From contig JBBRTJ010000054.1 in NCBI GenBank assembly GCA_038244535.1, positions 1 through 25,787 of the forward strand: 25,787 nucleotides of DNA, written 5' to 3'. Source of the DNA: JBBRTJ01 sp038244535. Its GTDB lineage: Bacteria; Actinomycetota; Acidimicrobiia; Acidimicrobiales; Ilumatobacteraceae. The translations under genes were made by a program, and so were the position numbers. Below are positions 1 through 7,792 of the stretch, piece by piece (within the stretch, counting starts at the first letter, position 1; each line of letters starts with the position of its first letter). The notes beneath the pieces were generated by a model. That model made no database searches and was not told the DNA's origin. It saw nothing but the letters and a program-made list of their open reading frames with translations.

Positions 1-117
1 CGCGTCGTTGAGCTGCCCGATCACCGCCCACGAACCGAAGTTGGCGATGGCGGGATGGTCCATCGTGATGACGGCGACGCCTTCGCGGGGGCGGGCGAGG
101 TGAACGAGCTCGGTCAT
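1..117 (-). CDS. Enoyl-CoA hydratase/isomerase (crotonase) family protein, N-terminal fragment
   Basis: Only the first 39 codons are inside the window; the gene runs off the left edge. The translation begins MTELVHLARPREGVAVITMD and continues with HPAIANFG. This is the typical first beta-hairpin of crotonase-fold proteins (V..I.L..P...N). The ATG overlaps the TGA of the upstream transporter gene in an ATGA arrangement, so the two are almost certainly co-transcribed and translationally coupled. Substrate and exact reaction cannot be judged, because the oxyanion-hole and acid/base residues lie outside the window. The family assignment is likely but rests on a short stretch. Confidence 0.72.
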   Translation of the reverse strand, partial: MTELVHLARPREGVAVITMDHPAIANFGSWAVIGQLNDA

Positions 118-1811
118 GGTGCACTCTCCGTTCGGGGTTCGGTCAGGTAGGCCGTCGAGCGAAGGCGACTCGACGCGCCATCGAGGAAGCTCGGCGACGG
201 GGCGTGCTCGCTGAGCGCCATGAGGAGATCTTCGCCGTCGATCCGGTAGACCACGCAGTCATCGCCGGCATCGACGCTGGCCGTGCGGGGCCGGCGCTCG
301 ATGAGCCCGATCTCGCCGAAACCGTCGCCGGGCTGCATGGTGCGCACGAACGCCCCGGGCGCCCCCGGCTCGTGCACTGGAACGATTGACACCGTCGCCG
401 TACCGGCCTCGAGCACGTAGAACGCGTCGGGCTCGTCGCCCTGCTGGATGAGCCGCTCGCCGGTGGCCGGGGTGATCCGCTGCGCCGATGCGGCCAGTCG
501 TTCGATCACCGAGCGAGGAGCGGCCGCGAAGATCCCGAGGCTCTCGAACCGGGTGATGACCGGTTCGAGCTCGACGAGGCGGTGCGAGGTGATCCGGTCG
601 ATGACCCTGATCTTCGGGTAGACGAGCACGACCAGAGCCGGGATGCCCACGCCGTAGATGACGAGCGTGGTGTCGAGGCCGAAAGCCGACAGGAGGATGG
701 GGGTGAGCAGGGCGCCGAGTGAGATGGCTCCGAGGACGAGGCCGAAGTAGACGCCGAAGACCCGAGCGATGACGTCGCCGGGCAGTGAGCGCTGCAGCGC
801 GGTCGCGGCGAGCACATCGACCACCATCGTCGCGAACCCCCGCACGACCACGATCGCGAAGGCCGCCCCGGGGGCGCTGACCTGGGTGAGCAACAGGTCC
901 GGCCCTGCGTAGGCGATCATCCCGATCGAGATGATGATGCCCAGGCGAGGAAGGGACGCCAGGCGGTTGATGAACGGGGCGGCCAGGAGTCCGCCTACGC
1001 CGAGGGCGGCGAGCAGCAGGCCGAAGCCGTCTGGTCCGGTGCCGAGCCGGTCCTCGCCGAGCACCACGAACAGCACCGTGTCGGTGCCGTACAGGAACGA
1101 GGCCGCCACGCTGAACCCGACCAGCACGGCGGCCACCGAGCTGGAGCCGATGGCACGGAAGCCAACCGACGCTTGACGCAGGAAGCCGGCCTGACCGCCC
1201 TCGGTGACGTCGACGGGCCGGGTGCGGACAGTGATGCGCGACACCGCCCAGGCCGAGAACACGAAGGTGAGGCCGTTGAAGAAGAACGTGAGCGTCGGGG
1301 TCGAGACGGCCAGCAAGACGGCCCCGATGCCTGGGCCGACGATCACGGCAAGGTTCTCGACCACGCTGTTCAGGGCGTTGGCGGAGGCCAGGTCGTCCTC
1401 GCCCACGAGCTGCGGCGTCATGGCCGCCACCGAGGGTCCGTAGGTGGTCGAGACCAGCGAGGTCATGGCCGCCAGCACGATCGCGGCCAGGACTGGTCCG
1501 TCGACCGCCGCCACGAGGCACAGAGCGGCCATGATGCCGGCGCAGGTGAGGTCGATCACGATCATCAGCAACCGGCGCTCGAAGCGCTCGGCGATCACGC
1601 CGGCATAGGTGCTGAACAGCAGGGCGGGGACGAACCGCCCGACCGTCACCGCCCCGACCCAGACCGCCGACCCTGTCTGGTCGAACACGAACACCGCCAG
1701 GGCGACCGTGTAGGCCCAGCTCCCGATGAACGAGACCGTGGTGCCCACGAACAGCCACCGGAAGTCCCGGTGGCGCATCGCCGGTCGAAAGGAGCCCCGC
1801 CGTTCAGCCAT
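114..1811 (-). CDS. MFS transporter fused to a C-terminal cyclic-nucleotide-binding domain
   Basis: A 565-residue protein. Residues about 15-400 form the hydrophobic helices of an MFS exporter of the DHA3/EntS-like (MFS_3) type, with the basic loop after TM2 (AERFERR, 74-80). Residues about 425-535 are a CRP-like cyclic-nucleotide-binding domain: GERLIQQGDEPDAFYVLEAG, then the phosphate-binding-cassette pattern FGEIGLIERRPRTASV (498-513) with Arg509 where family members contact the nucleotide phosphate. The protein therefore probably sits in the cytoplasmic membrane with a cytosolic sensor tail. I chose the ATG at 1811 because the MFS fold starts there. A GTG at 1973 would add 54 residues with no recognisable domain. 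The stop overlaps the crotonase start by ATGA. Substrate unknown; gating by cAMP or c-di-GMP is inference from the domain only. Confidence 0.88.
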   Translation of the reverse strand: MAERRGSFRPAMRHRDFRWLFVGTTVSFIGSWAYTVALAVFVFDQTGSAVWVGAVTVGRFVPALLFSTYAGVIAERFERRLLMIVIDLTCAGIMAALCLVAAVDGPVLAAIVLAAMTSLVSTTYGPSVAAMTPQLVGEDDLASANALNSVVENLAVIVGPGIGAVLLAVSTPTLTFFFNGLTFVFSAWAVSRITVRTRPVDVTEGGQAGFLRQASVGFRAIGSSSVAAVLVGFSVAASFLYGTDTVLFVVLGEDRLGTGPDGFGLLLAALGVGGLLAAPFINRLASLPRLGIIISIGMIAYAGPDLLLTQVSAPGAAFAIVVVRGFATMVVDVLAATALQRSLPGDVIARVFGVYFGLVLGAISLGALLTPILLSAFGLDTTLVIYGVGIPALVVLVYPKIRVIDRITSHRLVELEPVITRFESLGIFAAAPRSVIERLAASAQRITPATGERLIQQGDEPDAFYVLEAGTATVSIVPVHEPGAPGAFVRTMQPGDGFGEIGLIERRPRTASVDAGDDCVVYRIDGEDLLMALSEHAPSPSFLDGASSRLRSTAYLTEPRTESAP

Positions 1812-2194
1812 CGCGGCGGACTGTAGGGCCAACGAAGGGCACGACCTGGTGATCGATCGCGCCGGTGCTCGCTCGCTCCGCACCCGGAACGAGTCGGGGG
1901 AATCGGCCGGGATGCCGAGGGCGCCGTCTTCGAGCTTCACTTTCGGGAGCCATCTGTCGTACACGGCCTTCACGATGAAGCGCGTCGGAACGCCCAGCCG
2001 TGGCGCGGCCTCCGCCGGGGCAGCACTTCGCTCTCAGTGACGGCACACCCCCTTCATCGAGCCGTGCGCGGAACGGGATCATCGGAGGGGTCGCTCAAGC
2101 TCACCCTGCGACTCGGCACGAAGGGTGTGATGCCGTTGGCCAGGTGGCGCCAAATGCCCGCTCGGGGAGCGCTGTGCCAGGGCCCGGGCGTTCT
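1812..2194. other. Gene-free stretch between the transporter and the recombinase remnant
   Basis: About 380 bases lie upstream of the transporter gene. Open frames exist on both strands, as expected at this GC content, but none has a convincing start with a ribosome binding site or a recognisable domain. The promoter for the transporter operon must lie here, but no sigma-70-like pair stands out. I see no tRNA, and no direct repeat that would mark an attachment site for the adjacent recombinase remnant. Confidence 0.5.
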
Positions 2195-2430
2195 TCAGCG
2201 GGCGGCGCCAGCGACGAAGATGGCCACGATGTAGGTGGCGTGCTGTTCGAGTGACACCCGGCCCGGTCGTATCGCAACCTGGTGCGGGGATCGGCGCGGG
2301 AGGCGGCTTCTTGGATGTCGCGAACGGGGACGCCACCGTCGAGGGCAGCCGCGATGAACCCGTATCGCAGGGTGGGGGGTCCGACCCGTTTGGGGATCCC
2401 AGCCGCCGGCCGTACGCCGCACGATCCGGG
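2195..2430 (-). pseudogene. Decayed tyrosine recombinase (phage-type integrase), C-terminal remnant
   Basis: Read on the minus strand, about 2420 down to 2258 encodes KRVGPPTLRYGFI, then ALDGGVPVRDIQEAASRADP and RTRLRYDRA, in one frame. A different frame then continues RVSLEQHATYIVAIFVAGAA and stops at 2195. Together these give the C-terminal catalytic half of a tyrosine recombinase, with one base missing just after RYDRA. The nucleophile Tyr (RYDR) and the Arg of the HxxR box survive. The box-II His has become Pro (PPTLR where HTLR is expected) and the second His has become Arg (ASRADP where ASHADP is usual). The N-terminal part is absent: the frame loses similarity around 2430, just before the amidase start. 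This is a non-functional relic of an integrated element. The family is clear; the left boundary is approximate. Confidence 0.82.
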
Positions 2431-2467
2431 CGCGGCATGCCGATGCGTGGTCTGACAGTGTGGGCCG

Positions 2468-3664
2468 ATGTCCGTACATGAGGCGGTCGTTGGTGCGCTG
2501 GCGCGGCTCGACGCAGCGGCCGACCTCGGCGCGGTGGTGGCCCGTGCCGACGGCGCGGCCCTGCGCGCCGCTGACGAGATGGACGCATCTCCGGATCGTC
2601 CGCCGTGGGCGGGTCGTACGATCACCGTGAAGGACTGGATCGACGTCGCCGGATTCCCGTGCGAGGGCGAGTCGCCGCAGCGCACTGGACGGGTGCCCTC
2701 CCGCGATGCCAGCGCAGTGGCGCGGCTCCGAGCGGCGGGGGCGATCGTGATCGCGAAGACCCAACCCGGCGCCGATCATCCGCTGCACGGCACCTGCGTG
2801 CATCCGCACGATCCGGCCCGCGCTCCCGGCGGCTCGTCGAGTGGAGAGGCCGCGCTCATCGGGCGCGGTGCCTCGACGCTGGGCCTCGGCAGCGACTCGG
2901 GCGGCAGCATCCGGCTGCCGGCCGCGTGGTGCGGCGTCGTGGGCATGAAGCCCTCCGCCGGTCTGGTGCCCACCACCGGCCACTTCCCGCGGGTGGGCGA
3001 TCGGAGCGACGGGCGCACGGTGATCGGCCCCCTCGCGAGCAGGGTGGCCGATGCGGCCGCAGCGCTGCGGGTGATCGCCGGCCCCGACGGGGTCGACGCT
3101 GGGTGCGTGCCGGTCCGGATGGGCACCGAGAGCGATGTCCGACTGGCGGGTCTGCGCGTCGCCGTGGTCACCGGTGACGGCGGCTGGACGCCGGCCCCGT
3201 CGACGCAGGCAGCAGTCGCCCGCACGCTCCACTACATGAGCGCCGCCGGCGCGATCGTGGTGGCCGACGTGCTACCCGCGCACCTCGACGAGTCGCTCGA
3301 CATCACCCTGCGCTACTGGCGCCGTACCGCGCACGACCCGGCACTGACGGGAGTCGAGGTCGACGTGCAGTTGCGCGACTGGGACCGCTTCGCGAGCCGT
3401 ATGGCCCGCGCGTCCGAACGCTTCGACGTGGTGGTCGGTCCCGTGGTGCGCGATGTCGCGCCGCTCGCCCGGAGGCTGACGGGCGACGACTTCGTCTTCA
3501 CCCTGCCGTGGAGCCTCGCCGGTTGGCCAGCGATCAGCCTTCCCGCTGGCACCGACGAAGACACCGGTCTCCCCCTCGCAGTACAGATCGCCGCACCCCG
3601 CTGGCATGACCACGTCGTGGTCGCCGTCGCCGGCCACCTCGAACCGCTGCTGCGCTCCTCCTGA
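2468..3664 (+). CDS. Amidase-signature family hydrolase
   Basis: A 398-residue serine hydrolase of the amidase signature family (GatA, fatty-acid amide hydrolase, bacterial amidases), hydrolysing carboxamide bonds. The Ser-cisSer-Lys triad is complete: Lys55 in TVKDWIDVAG, cis-Ser123 in GGSSSGEAAL and the nucleophile Ser147 in LGSDSGGSIRLPA. The 24-residue spacing between the two serines matches FAAH. The C-terminal core block LPWSLAGWPAISLPAG is present. The protein is shorter than the usual 450-500 residues because the middle insert is reduced; nothing looks truncated. There are no gatB/gatC neighbours, so a role as the Glu-tRNA amidotransferase subunit is unlikely. ATG at 2468 is taken because similarity starts at once. 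It stands alone beside a recombinase relic. Substrate unknown. Confidence 0.9.
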   Translation: MSVHEAVVGALARLDAAADLGAVVARADGAALRAADEMDASPDRPPWAGRTITVKDWIDVAGFPCEGESPQRTGRVPSRDASAVARLRAAGAIVIAKTQPGADHPLHGTCVHPHDPARAPGGSSSGEAALIGRGASTLGLGSDSGGSIRLPAAWCGVVGMKPSAGLVPTTGHFPRVGDRSDGRTVIGPLASRVADAAAALRVIAGPDGVDAGCVPVRMGTESDVRLAGLRVAVVTGDGGWTPAPSTQAAVARTLHYMSAAGAIVVADVLPAHLDESLDITLRYWRRTAHDPALTGVEVDVQLRDWDRFASRMARASERFDVVVGPVVRDVAPLARRLTGDDFVFTLPWSLAGWPAISLPAGTDEDTGLPLAVQIAAPRWHDHVVVAVAGHLEPLLRSS

Positions 3665-3687
3665 CTTCCCCGTGTGATCGGGAGGTC
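3663..3687 (+). terminator. Hairpin immediately after the amidase stop codon
   Basis: GACTTCCC (3663-3670) pairs with GGGAGGTC (3680-3687): eight pairs, one G-U, nine-base loop, beginning inside the TGA stop. No U-tract follows, so this is a possible U-less terminator rather than a classical one. The next ~250 bases up to the phosphotransferase start hold no gene I can support. Confidence 0.4.
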
Positions 3688-3935
3688 CTGAACGCAGAGC
3701 ACGGTCCTGGCGCGTCCTGTGCACAGCGGATGTGCTGCGATGGTCCGATGGAGCGAGCCATCGGCAGGCAGCGTGTCAACGAAAGAGCCACCGAACAGCG
3801 CGCTTCTCGTGGTGGTGATCGCGCCACCCAGCTTCACGGTGCGCGACGAGATCCTCATCTTCCCCGCTGGGCCACTAGCTGCCGATCGGCGCTCGGCGGC
3901 GCTGCCCGGCGGTTGGGGTGTGATGAGCTGTCAGG

Positions 3936-4772
3936 GTGGGTGCGGTTGATCGTCGGACCAGGGTCCTTGGGGTGGTTGCCGACCTTGCCGCACGGCATGG
4001 TGTCGGGCCGCTTGACCTGACGATCCTCAAAGACTCGAACAACACCGTTGTAGATCTGGGACCCCCTCGAGTCGTCGCCAAGGTAGCGACAACAACCCTT
4101 TCGAGCCGCCGTGACGCCTTCGCTCAGGAGTTCGCCGTGCTCCAGCACCTCCGCTCGTCTCGCGCCCCGGTTGTCCGCCTCAGCGACAAGCTGCCACACG
4201 GTCCGCACGAGTTGGACGGGCTACGCGTGCTGTTCCTCGACCGCGTGCGTGTCATCGCTGATCCCGTGGCCGTGGACGACGCCGTCGATGCGCTCGACCA
4301 GGTTCACGTAGCGCTGGCCGGGTTCGACGAGCCCGTTGCCGCCTTCACTGACTCGCTCGCCCACGCCCTCGCGCTCTACAGCGACGAGACCGTCACACAG
4401 ACCCTGGAACCCATCGAGCGGCGTTTCTGCATCGCCGCCGGCGAACGACTCCTCGCGGACTTCTCGCGCGACGCCGGTCAGCCGATGGTGCTCCACGGCG
4501 ACCCTTGGATCGGCGGCAACCTTGTCGCCACGAGCCAGGGACCGGTCCTGCTCGACTTTGAGGCCGTTTGCGTCGGGCCACGCGAGTGGGACCTGTCTTC
4601 GCTGGGAGAAGGTGCCGGGCCGCACGGCCGACCTTCGCTGTTCGAGCGATGCCTGGCGGCGCGTAGCTTCCTTGTTGCTGCTCTTTGCTTGGCGCAGCCC
4701 GGACGCGCACTCGAAATCGACGAGGCCGCTACCTGCCATCTCATGCTCCTACACGAACGGATGCCGCGCTGA
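3936..4772 (+). CDS. APH-fold phosphotransferase (aminoglycoside phosphotransferase/choline kinase-like)
   Basis: A 278-residue kinase-like protein. The N-lobe has a beta-strand lysine (VVAKVAT, Lys49) as ATP-binding candidate. The Brenner motif HGDPWIGGN (187-195) supplies catalytic Asp189 and metal-binding Asn195, and LLDFEA (205-210) supplies the DFG-like Asp207. REWDLSSLG (216-224) is the usual helix after this loop. Together these define the APH/choline-kinase family (PF01636). Aminoglycoside, homoserine, hydroxyurea or small-alcohol substrates are all possible, so I would not call it a resistance gene. The start is a GTG at 3936; there is no good in-frame ATG nearby, so the N-terminus is uncertain. 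Monocistronic as far as visible, with the protease gene convergent downstream. Confidence 0.82.
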   Translation: MGAVDRRTRVLGVVADLAARHGVGPLDLTILKDSNNTVVDLGPPRVVAKVATTTLSSRRDAFAQEFAVLQHLRSSRAPVVRLSDKLPHGPHELDGLRVLFLDRVRVIADPVAVDDAVDALDQVHVALAGFDEPVAAFTDSLAHALALYSDETVTQTLEPIERRFCIAAGERLLADFSRDAGQPMVLHGDPWIGGNLVATSQGPVLLDFEAVCVGPREWDLSSLGEGAGPHGRPSLFERCLAARSFLVAALCLAQPGRALEIDEAATCHLMLLHERMPR

Positions 4773-4888
4773 TCCTGAAGTCTGCTTGCTCAGAGCATGC
4801 GGATGCAGGTGGCTGCGACGGCACGCCACCAGCGCCGATCTGCGATCTGAGCGGCTGACGCCGGCATGCCACTTCACAGACCCACGTG

Positions 4889-6196
4889 CTAGTTGGCAGG
4901 GCCTGCGATCAGCACGACCTTGGCGCTCTTTGATGCACCGCTGATGTCGGTCCACGTGATCGGCAGCTCATCGCCGCCGTGGCGCCCCTTCAGGGTGGCC
5001 CGCAGCGTGTCCGGCCCGGTGATGGGCTTGCCCCCGAGCGAGGTGATGACGTCGCCGGCCTGGAGGCCGATCTTGTCGGCCGGGGTGCCCGGGACGACGG
5101 CCGCGATGCGGGTGATGGACGTCGATGCGCCCGCCGCTGTCGGGTCCTGGAGCTCGATGCCGAGGAAGCCGGGCGTGCCGATCGTGATGCCCTCGAGCTC
5201 CTTGCCGCCCTCGATCTTCTTGGCGATGCTCAGCGCGTGGTTGATGGTGATGGCGTAGGCGTCGTTGATGCCCCGACGCGAGTTGGACGTGGTCGAACCC
5301 GCAGTGTTCATCCCGATGACCTTGCCGGCGGCGTCGTACAGCGGGCCGCCCGAGTCGCCGGGACGCACGGCGGCGTCGGTCTCGATGAGGCCGGTGAGGT
5401 CCTCGGCGTTGTCTCCGTTGGGATCTGAGGCCGTGATCGACTGGTCAAGGCCGGTGACCTTGCCGGTCACCACGCTCGGAGCGCCGCCCTTGCCGCCGGC
5501 ATTGCCCACGGCGGTCACTGCGTCGCCGATGGCTACCGAACCTGCGTCGCCCAAGGTGATCGGGGTCAGCCCGGACGCGCCTTTGAGCTGGAGCAGGGCA
5601 ACATCCTCGGCGGGGGCGGTGCCGACGACCGTCGCCTCATAGGTTCGGCCCGTCGACACCACCGTGACGCTGACCGTGGTCGAGCCCCTCACGACGTGGT
5701 TGTTGGTGAGGATCCTGCCGTCGGCCGTCAGCAGCATTCCGGTTCCAGCCGCGGCGGCCCCTTCGAAGCCGAGCTTGGTGTTGATGTCGACGACCCCGAT
5801 GCTCAATGCCGACCGTGTCGCACTGGGTGTGTCGGACGATGGCGGCGCTGAAGTGCTCGGTGCCGACGGTGTCGATGGCGCCGGAAACCCCGAGTCGTTC
5901 GGCGTCGTCGACGGGGTGGCGGGGACGGTGCTGGGCGGTGCGGTGATGACCGAGGGCCGCGCTGAGAGGCGGTCGTTGTCAGCGACCTGGGCGACCGTGT
6001 AGCCGACCGTGGTGACGAGCAGCGCGATGACGGCGGCGATCGCCGCGATCGCGAGGGAGCGGCGCCCTCGCCGAGCAGGGGCAACCGCGGCGGGGACCGA
6101 GGACAGTGCAGGAGGAGCGGGCCACACGTAGCGCACGGCCGTGGTGGGATCCGGGGCCGCCCACGGGCTGCGCGGCGTTTGGTGCTGCTCGGTCAC
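4889..6196 (-). CDS. Membrane-anchored HtrA/DegP-like trypsin-type serine protease with PDZ domain
   Basis: A 435-residue protein. A cytoplasmic proline-rich N-terminus (about 1-45) precedes one membrane segment (SLAIAAIAAVIALLVTTVGY, about 47-66). A Pro/Ser/Thr linker (about 80-130) leads to an extracytoplasmic trypsin-like domain with His167 (NNHVV), Asp198 (EDVALLQL) and Ser282 (GDSGGPL). A PDZ domain (about 341-431) carries the carboxylate-binding loop FLGIEL and the block GTPADKIGLQAGDVI. This is the layout of actinobacterial HtrA/PepD-type quality-control proteases. I chose the GTG at 6196 over the TTG at 6208 because GGGAG sits five bases before it. A hairpin and direct repeats directly precede the start. 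Citrate synthase lies upstream on the same strand, 209 bases away, probably in a separate unit. Confidence 0.93.
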   Translation of the reverse strand: MTEQHQTPRSPWAAPDPTTAVRYVWPAPPALSSVPAAVAPARRGRRSLAIAAIAAVIALLVTTVGYTVAQVADNDRLSARPSVITAPPSTVPATPSTTPNDSGFPAPSTPSAPSTSAPPSSDTPSATRSALSIGVVDINTKLGFEGAAAAGTGMLLTADGRILTNNHVVRGSTTVSVTVVSTGRTYEATVVGTAPAEDVALLQLKGASGLTPITLGDAGSVAIGDAVTAVGNAGGKGGAPSVVTGKVTGLDQSITASDPNGDNAEDLTGLIETDAAVRPGDSGGPLYDAAGKVIGMNTAGSTTSNSRRGINDAYAITINHALSIAKKIEGGKELEGITIGTPGFLGIELQDPTAAGASTSITRIAAVVPGTPADKIGLQAGDVITSLGGKPITGPDTLRATLKGRHGGDELPITWTDISGASKSAKVVLIAGPAN

Positions 6197-6202
6197 GACT
6201 GC

Positions 6203-6264
6203 TCCCAAGGTCAGGGGGTGTGCCCGATCAACGCCCCCTGACTCTGGTTGGTTCCCAAGGTCAG
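6203..6264 (-). promoter_or_regulatory. Direct repeats and hairpin in the protease leader
   Basis: TCCCAAGGTCAG occurs at 6203-6214 and again at 6253-6264, exactly 50 bases apart. Between them GTCAGGGGG (6210-6218) and CCCCCTGAC (6234-6242) form a perfect nine-base inverted repeat, extendable by three more pairs including one G-U. On the minus strand the hairpin ends just before the protease ribosome binding site. It could be an operator pair for a stress regulator, or an mRNA structure controlling translation. Confidence 0.5.
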
Positions 6265-6404
6265 TCGATCAGGGATGGGCGTAGCGCATGAAGATCCCGT
6301 GTTGCCGGGGCCCAATGGTCCATCGGAACCGGCTGCGATGCTCCAGTTCGACTCATCTCGCCCGTTGACTTACCCACCGCGGGTTCTGGCCGCGATCAGG
6401 CGGG

Positions 6405-6420
6405 GTCAGCGGCCGCTGAC
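6405..6420 (-). terminator. 16-base perfect palindrome across the citrate synthase stop codon
   Basis: GTCAGCGGCCGCTGAC is a perfect palindrome covering the last codons and the TGA (6406-6408) of citrate synthase. No U-run follows. Similar palindromes sit on other stop codons in this window, so a U-less terminator is plausible, but sequence constraint by the codons cannot be excluded. Confidence 0.35.
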
Positions 6421-7689
6421 CGCGACGTAGTCCCGCTCGTCGGACCCGATGTAGGCCTGCCGCGGACGGCTGATCTTCTGCTCCTTGTCGCCGAGCAGCT
6501 CGACCCAGTGCGCCAGCCAGCCGGACGTGCGCGGGATGGCGAACAGCACCGTGAACATCTCCATCGGGAAGCCCATGGCCTGGTAGATCAGCCCCGAGTA
6601 GAAGTCGACGTTCGGGTACAGCTTGCGGCTGATGAAGTAGTCGTCGCTGAGGGCGGCTTCCTCGAGCTTGAGCGCGACGTCGAGCAGCGGGTTCTTCCCC
6701 GTCACCTCGAACACGTCGTAGGCCATCTTCTGCACGATTCGGGCCCGCGGGTCGTAGTTCTTGTACACCCGGTGGCCGAACCCCATCAGCTTGCCCTTGC
6801 CCTGCTTCACGCTCTCGATGAAGGCGGGGACGTTGTCGATGCTCCCGATCTCCTCGAGCATCTTGATGGCGGCCTCGTTGGCGCCGCCGTGGAGCGGGCC
6901 GTAGAGCGCGGCCGCGGCCGCCGCCGCGGCCGAGTAGGGGTCGGCGTGGCTGGAGCCCACCACCCGCATGGCAGTGGTGCCGCAGTTCTGCTCGTGGTCG
7001 GCGTGGAGGATGAACAGCACGTCGAGAGCGCGCTCGAGCACGGGGTTCACCTCGTACGCGCCCACCTTCCACATCATGTTGAGGAAGTTGGCGGCGTAGC
7101 TCAGGTCGTTGTCCGGGTAGACGGTGGGCATGCCGACGCTGAACCGGTGGCAGTAGGCAGCCAGGGTCGGCATCTTGGCGATCAGCCGCAGGATCTGCTT
7201 GTTGCGGTTGTCGGCGCTCTCGATGTCCTTGGCCTCTGGGTAGAAGGTCGACAGCGCGGCCACACCCGACACCAGCATCCCCATCGGGTGGGCGTCGTAG
7301 TGGAACCCCTCCATGAAGCGCTTGCGCATGTTCTCGTGCAGGAACGTGTGGTGCGTGACCTCGTGGGTCCACGCCGCGAGCTGATCGCCCGACGGCAGCT
7401 CGCCGGTGAGGAGGAGGTAGGCGACCTCGAGGTAGGTCGAGTGCTCGGCCAGCTGCTCGATCGGATACCCCCGGTAGCGCAGGATCCCGACGTCACCGTC
7501 GAGGTAGGTGATCGCGCTGGCGCAGGCCGCCGTCGACAAGAAGGCGGGGTCGTACATGCGCAGATCGGGATCGAGCTCGCGCAGCGCCGAAGACGCAAAC
7601 GTGCCGTTCAAGATCGGGACGGTGACCGTCTTGCCGGTTCGGTCATCGATGAGCGTGATCGTGTCGGCCACCACTGGTCCCTTCGTCAT
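6406..7689 (-). CDS. gltA: Citrate synthase (type II, GltA family)
   Basis: A 427-residue enzyme condensing acetyl-CoA with oxaloacetate to citrate, the entry step of the TCA cycle, in the cytosol. It has the N-terminal beta-rich extension of hexameric type II enzymes, then GILRYRGYPIEQLAE (68-82). Catalytic residues are His267 (LHGGANEA), His306 (GFGHRVYKNYDPRA) and Asp362 (NVDFYSG), with HADHEQN at 229-235 for oxaloacetate binding. Length is normal. The start is ATG 7689; a GTG six codons in, behind GAAGGGA, is an equally credible start. Aconitase, the next pathway enzyme, is about 9 kb away in the same orientation. An Ala-rich run (254-261) just before the catalytic loop is unremarkable at this GC. 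Confidence 0.97.
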   Translation of the reverse strand: MTKGPVVADTITLIDDRTGKTVTVPILNGTFASSALRELDPDLRMYDPAFLSTAACASAITYLDGDVGILRYRGYPIEQLAEHSTYLEVAYLLLTGELPSGDQLAAWTHEVTHHTFLHENMRKRFMEGFHYDAHPMGMLVSGVAALSTFYPEAKDIESADNRNKQILRLIAKMPTLAAYCHRFSVGMPTVYPDNDLSYAANFLNMMWKVGAYEVNPVLERALDVLFILHADHEQNCGTTAMRVVGSSHADPYSAAAAAAAALYGPLHGGANEAAIKMLEEIGSIDNVPAFIESVKQGKGKLMGFGHRVYKNYDPRARIVQKMAYDVFEVTGKNPLLDVALKLEEAALSDDYFISRKLYPNVDFYSGLIYQAMGFPMEMFTVLFAIPRTSGWLAHWVELLGDKEQKISRPRQAYIGSDERDYVAVSGR

Positions 7690-7792
7690 GGTTGTTGCCC
7701 CGCGTCGGAGGATAGGTCGACCGCAGACCGACGGTCACCTTGAGGTGCTGGTGACCCCCGTCGGCCGACCGCCTCACCGCTACGGTGCGCCA

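Noticed and set aside
3665..3935. Short open frames on both strands between amidase and phosphotransferase
   Set aside because: No domain, no ribosome binding site, and their minus-strand forms run deep into the amidase gene antisense.
3936..4772. Calling the APH-fold protein an aminoglycoside resistance gene
   Set aside because: Only the general kinase motifs are seen. The family includes many metabolic kinases, and there is no mobile or resistance context.
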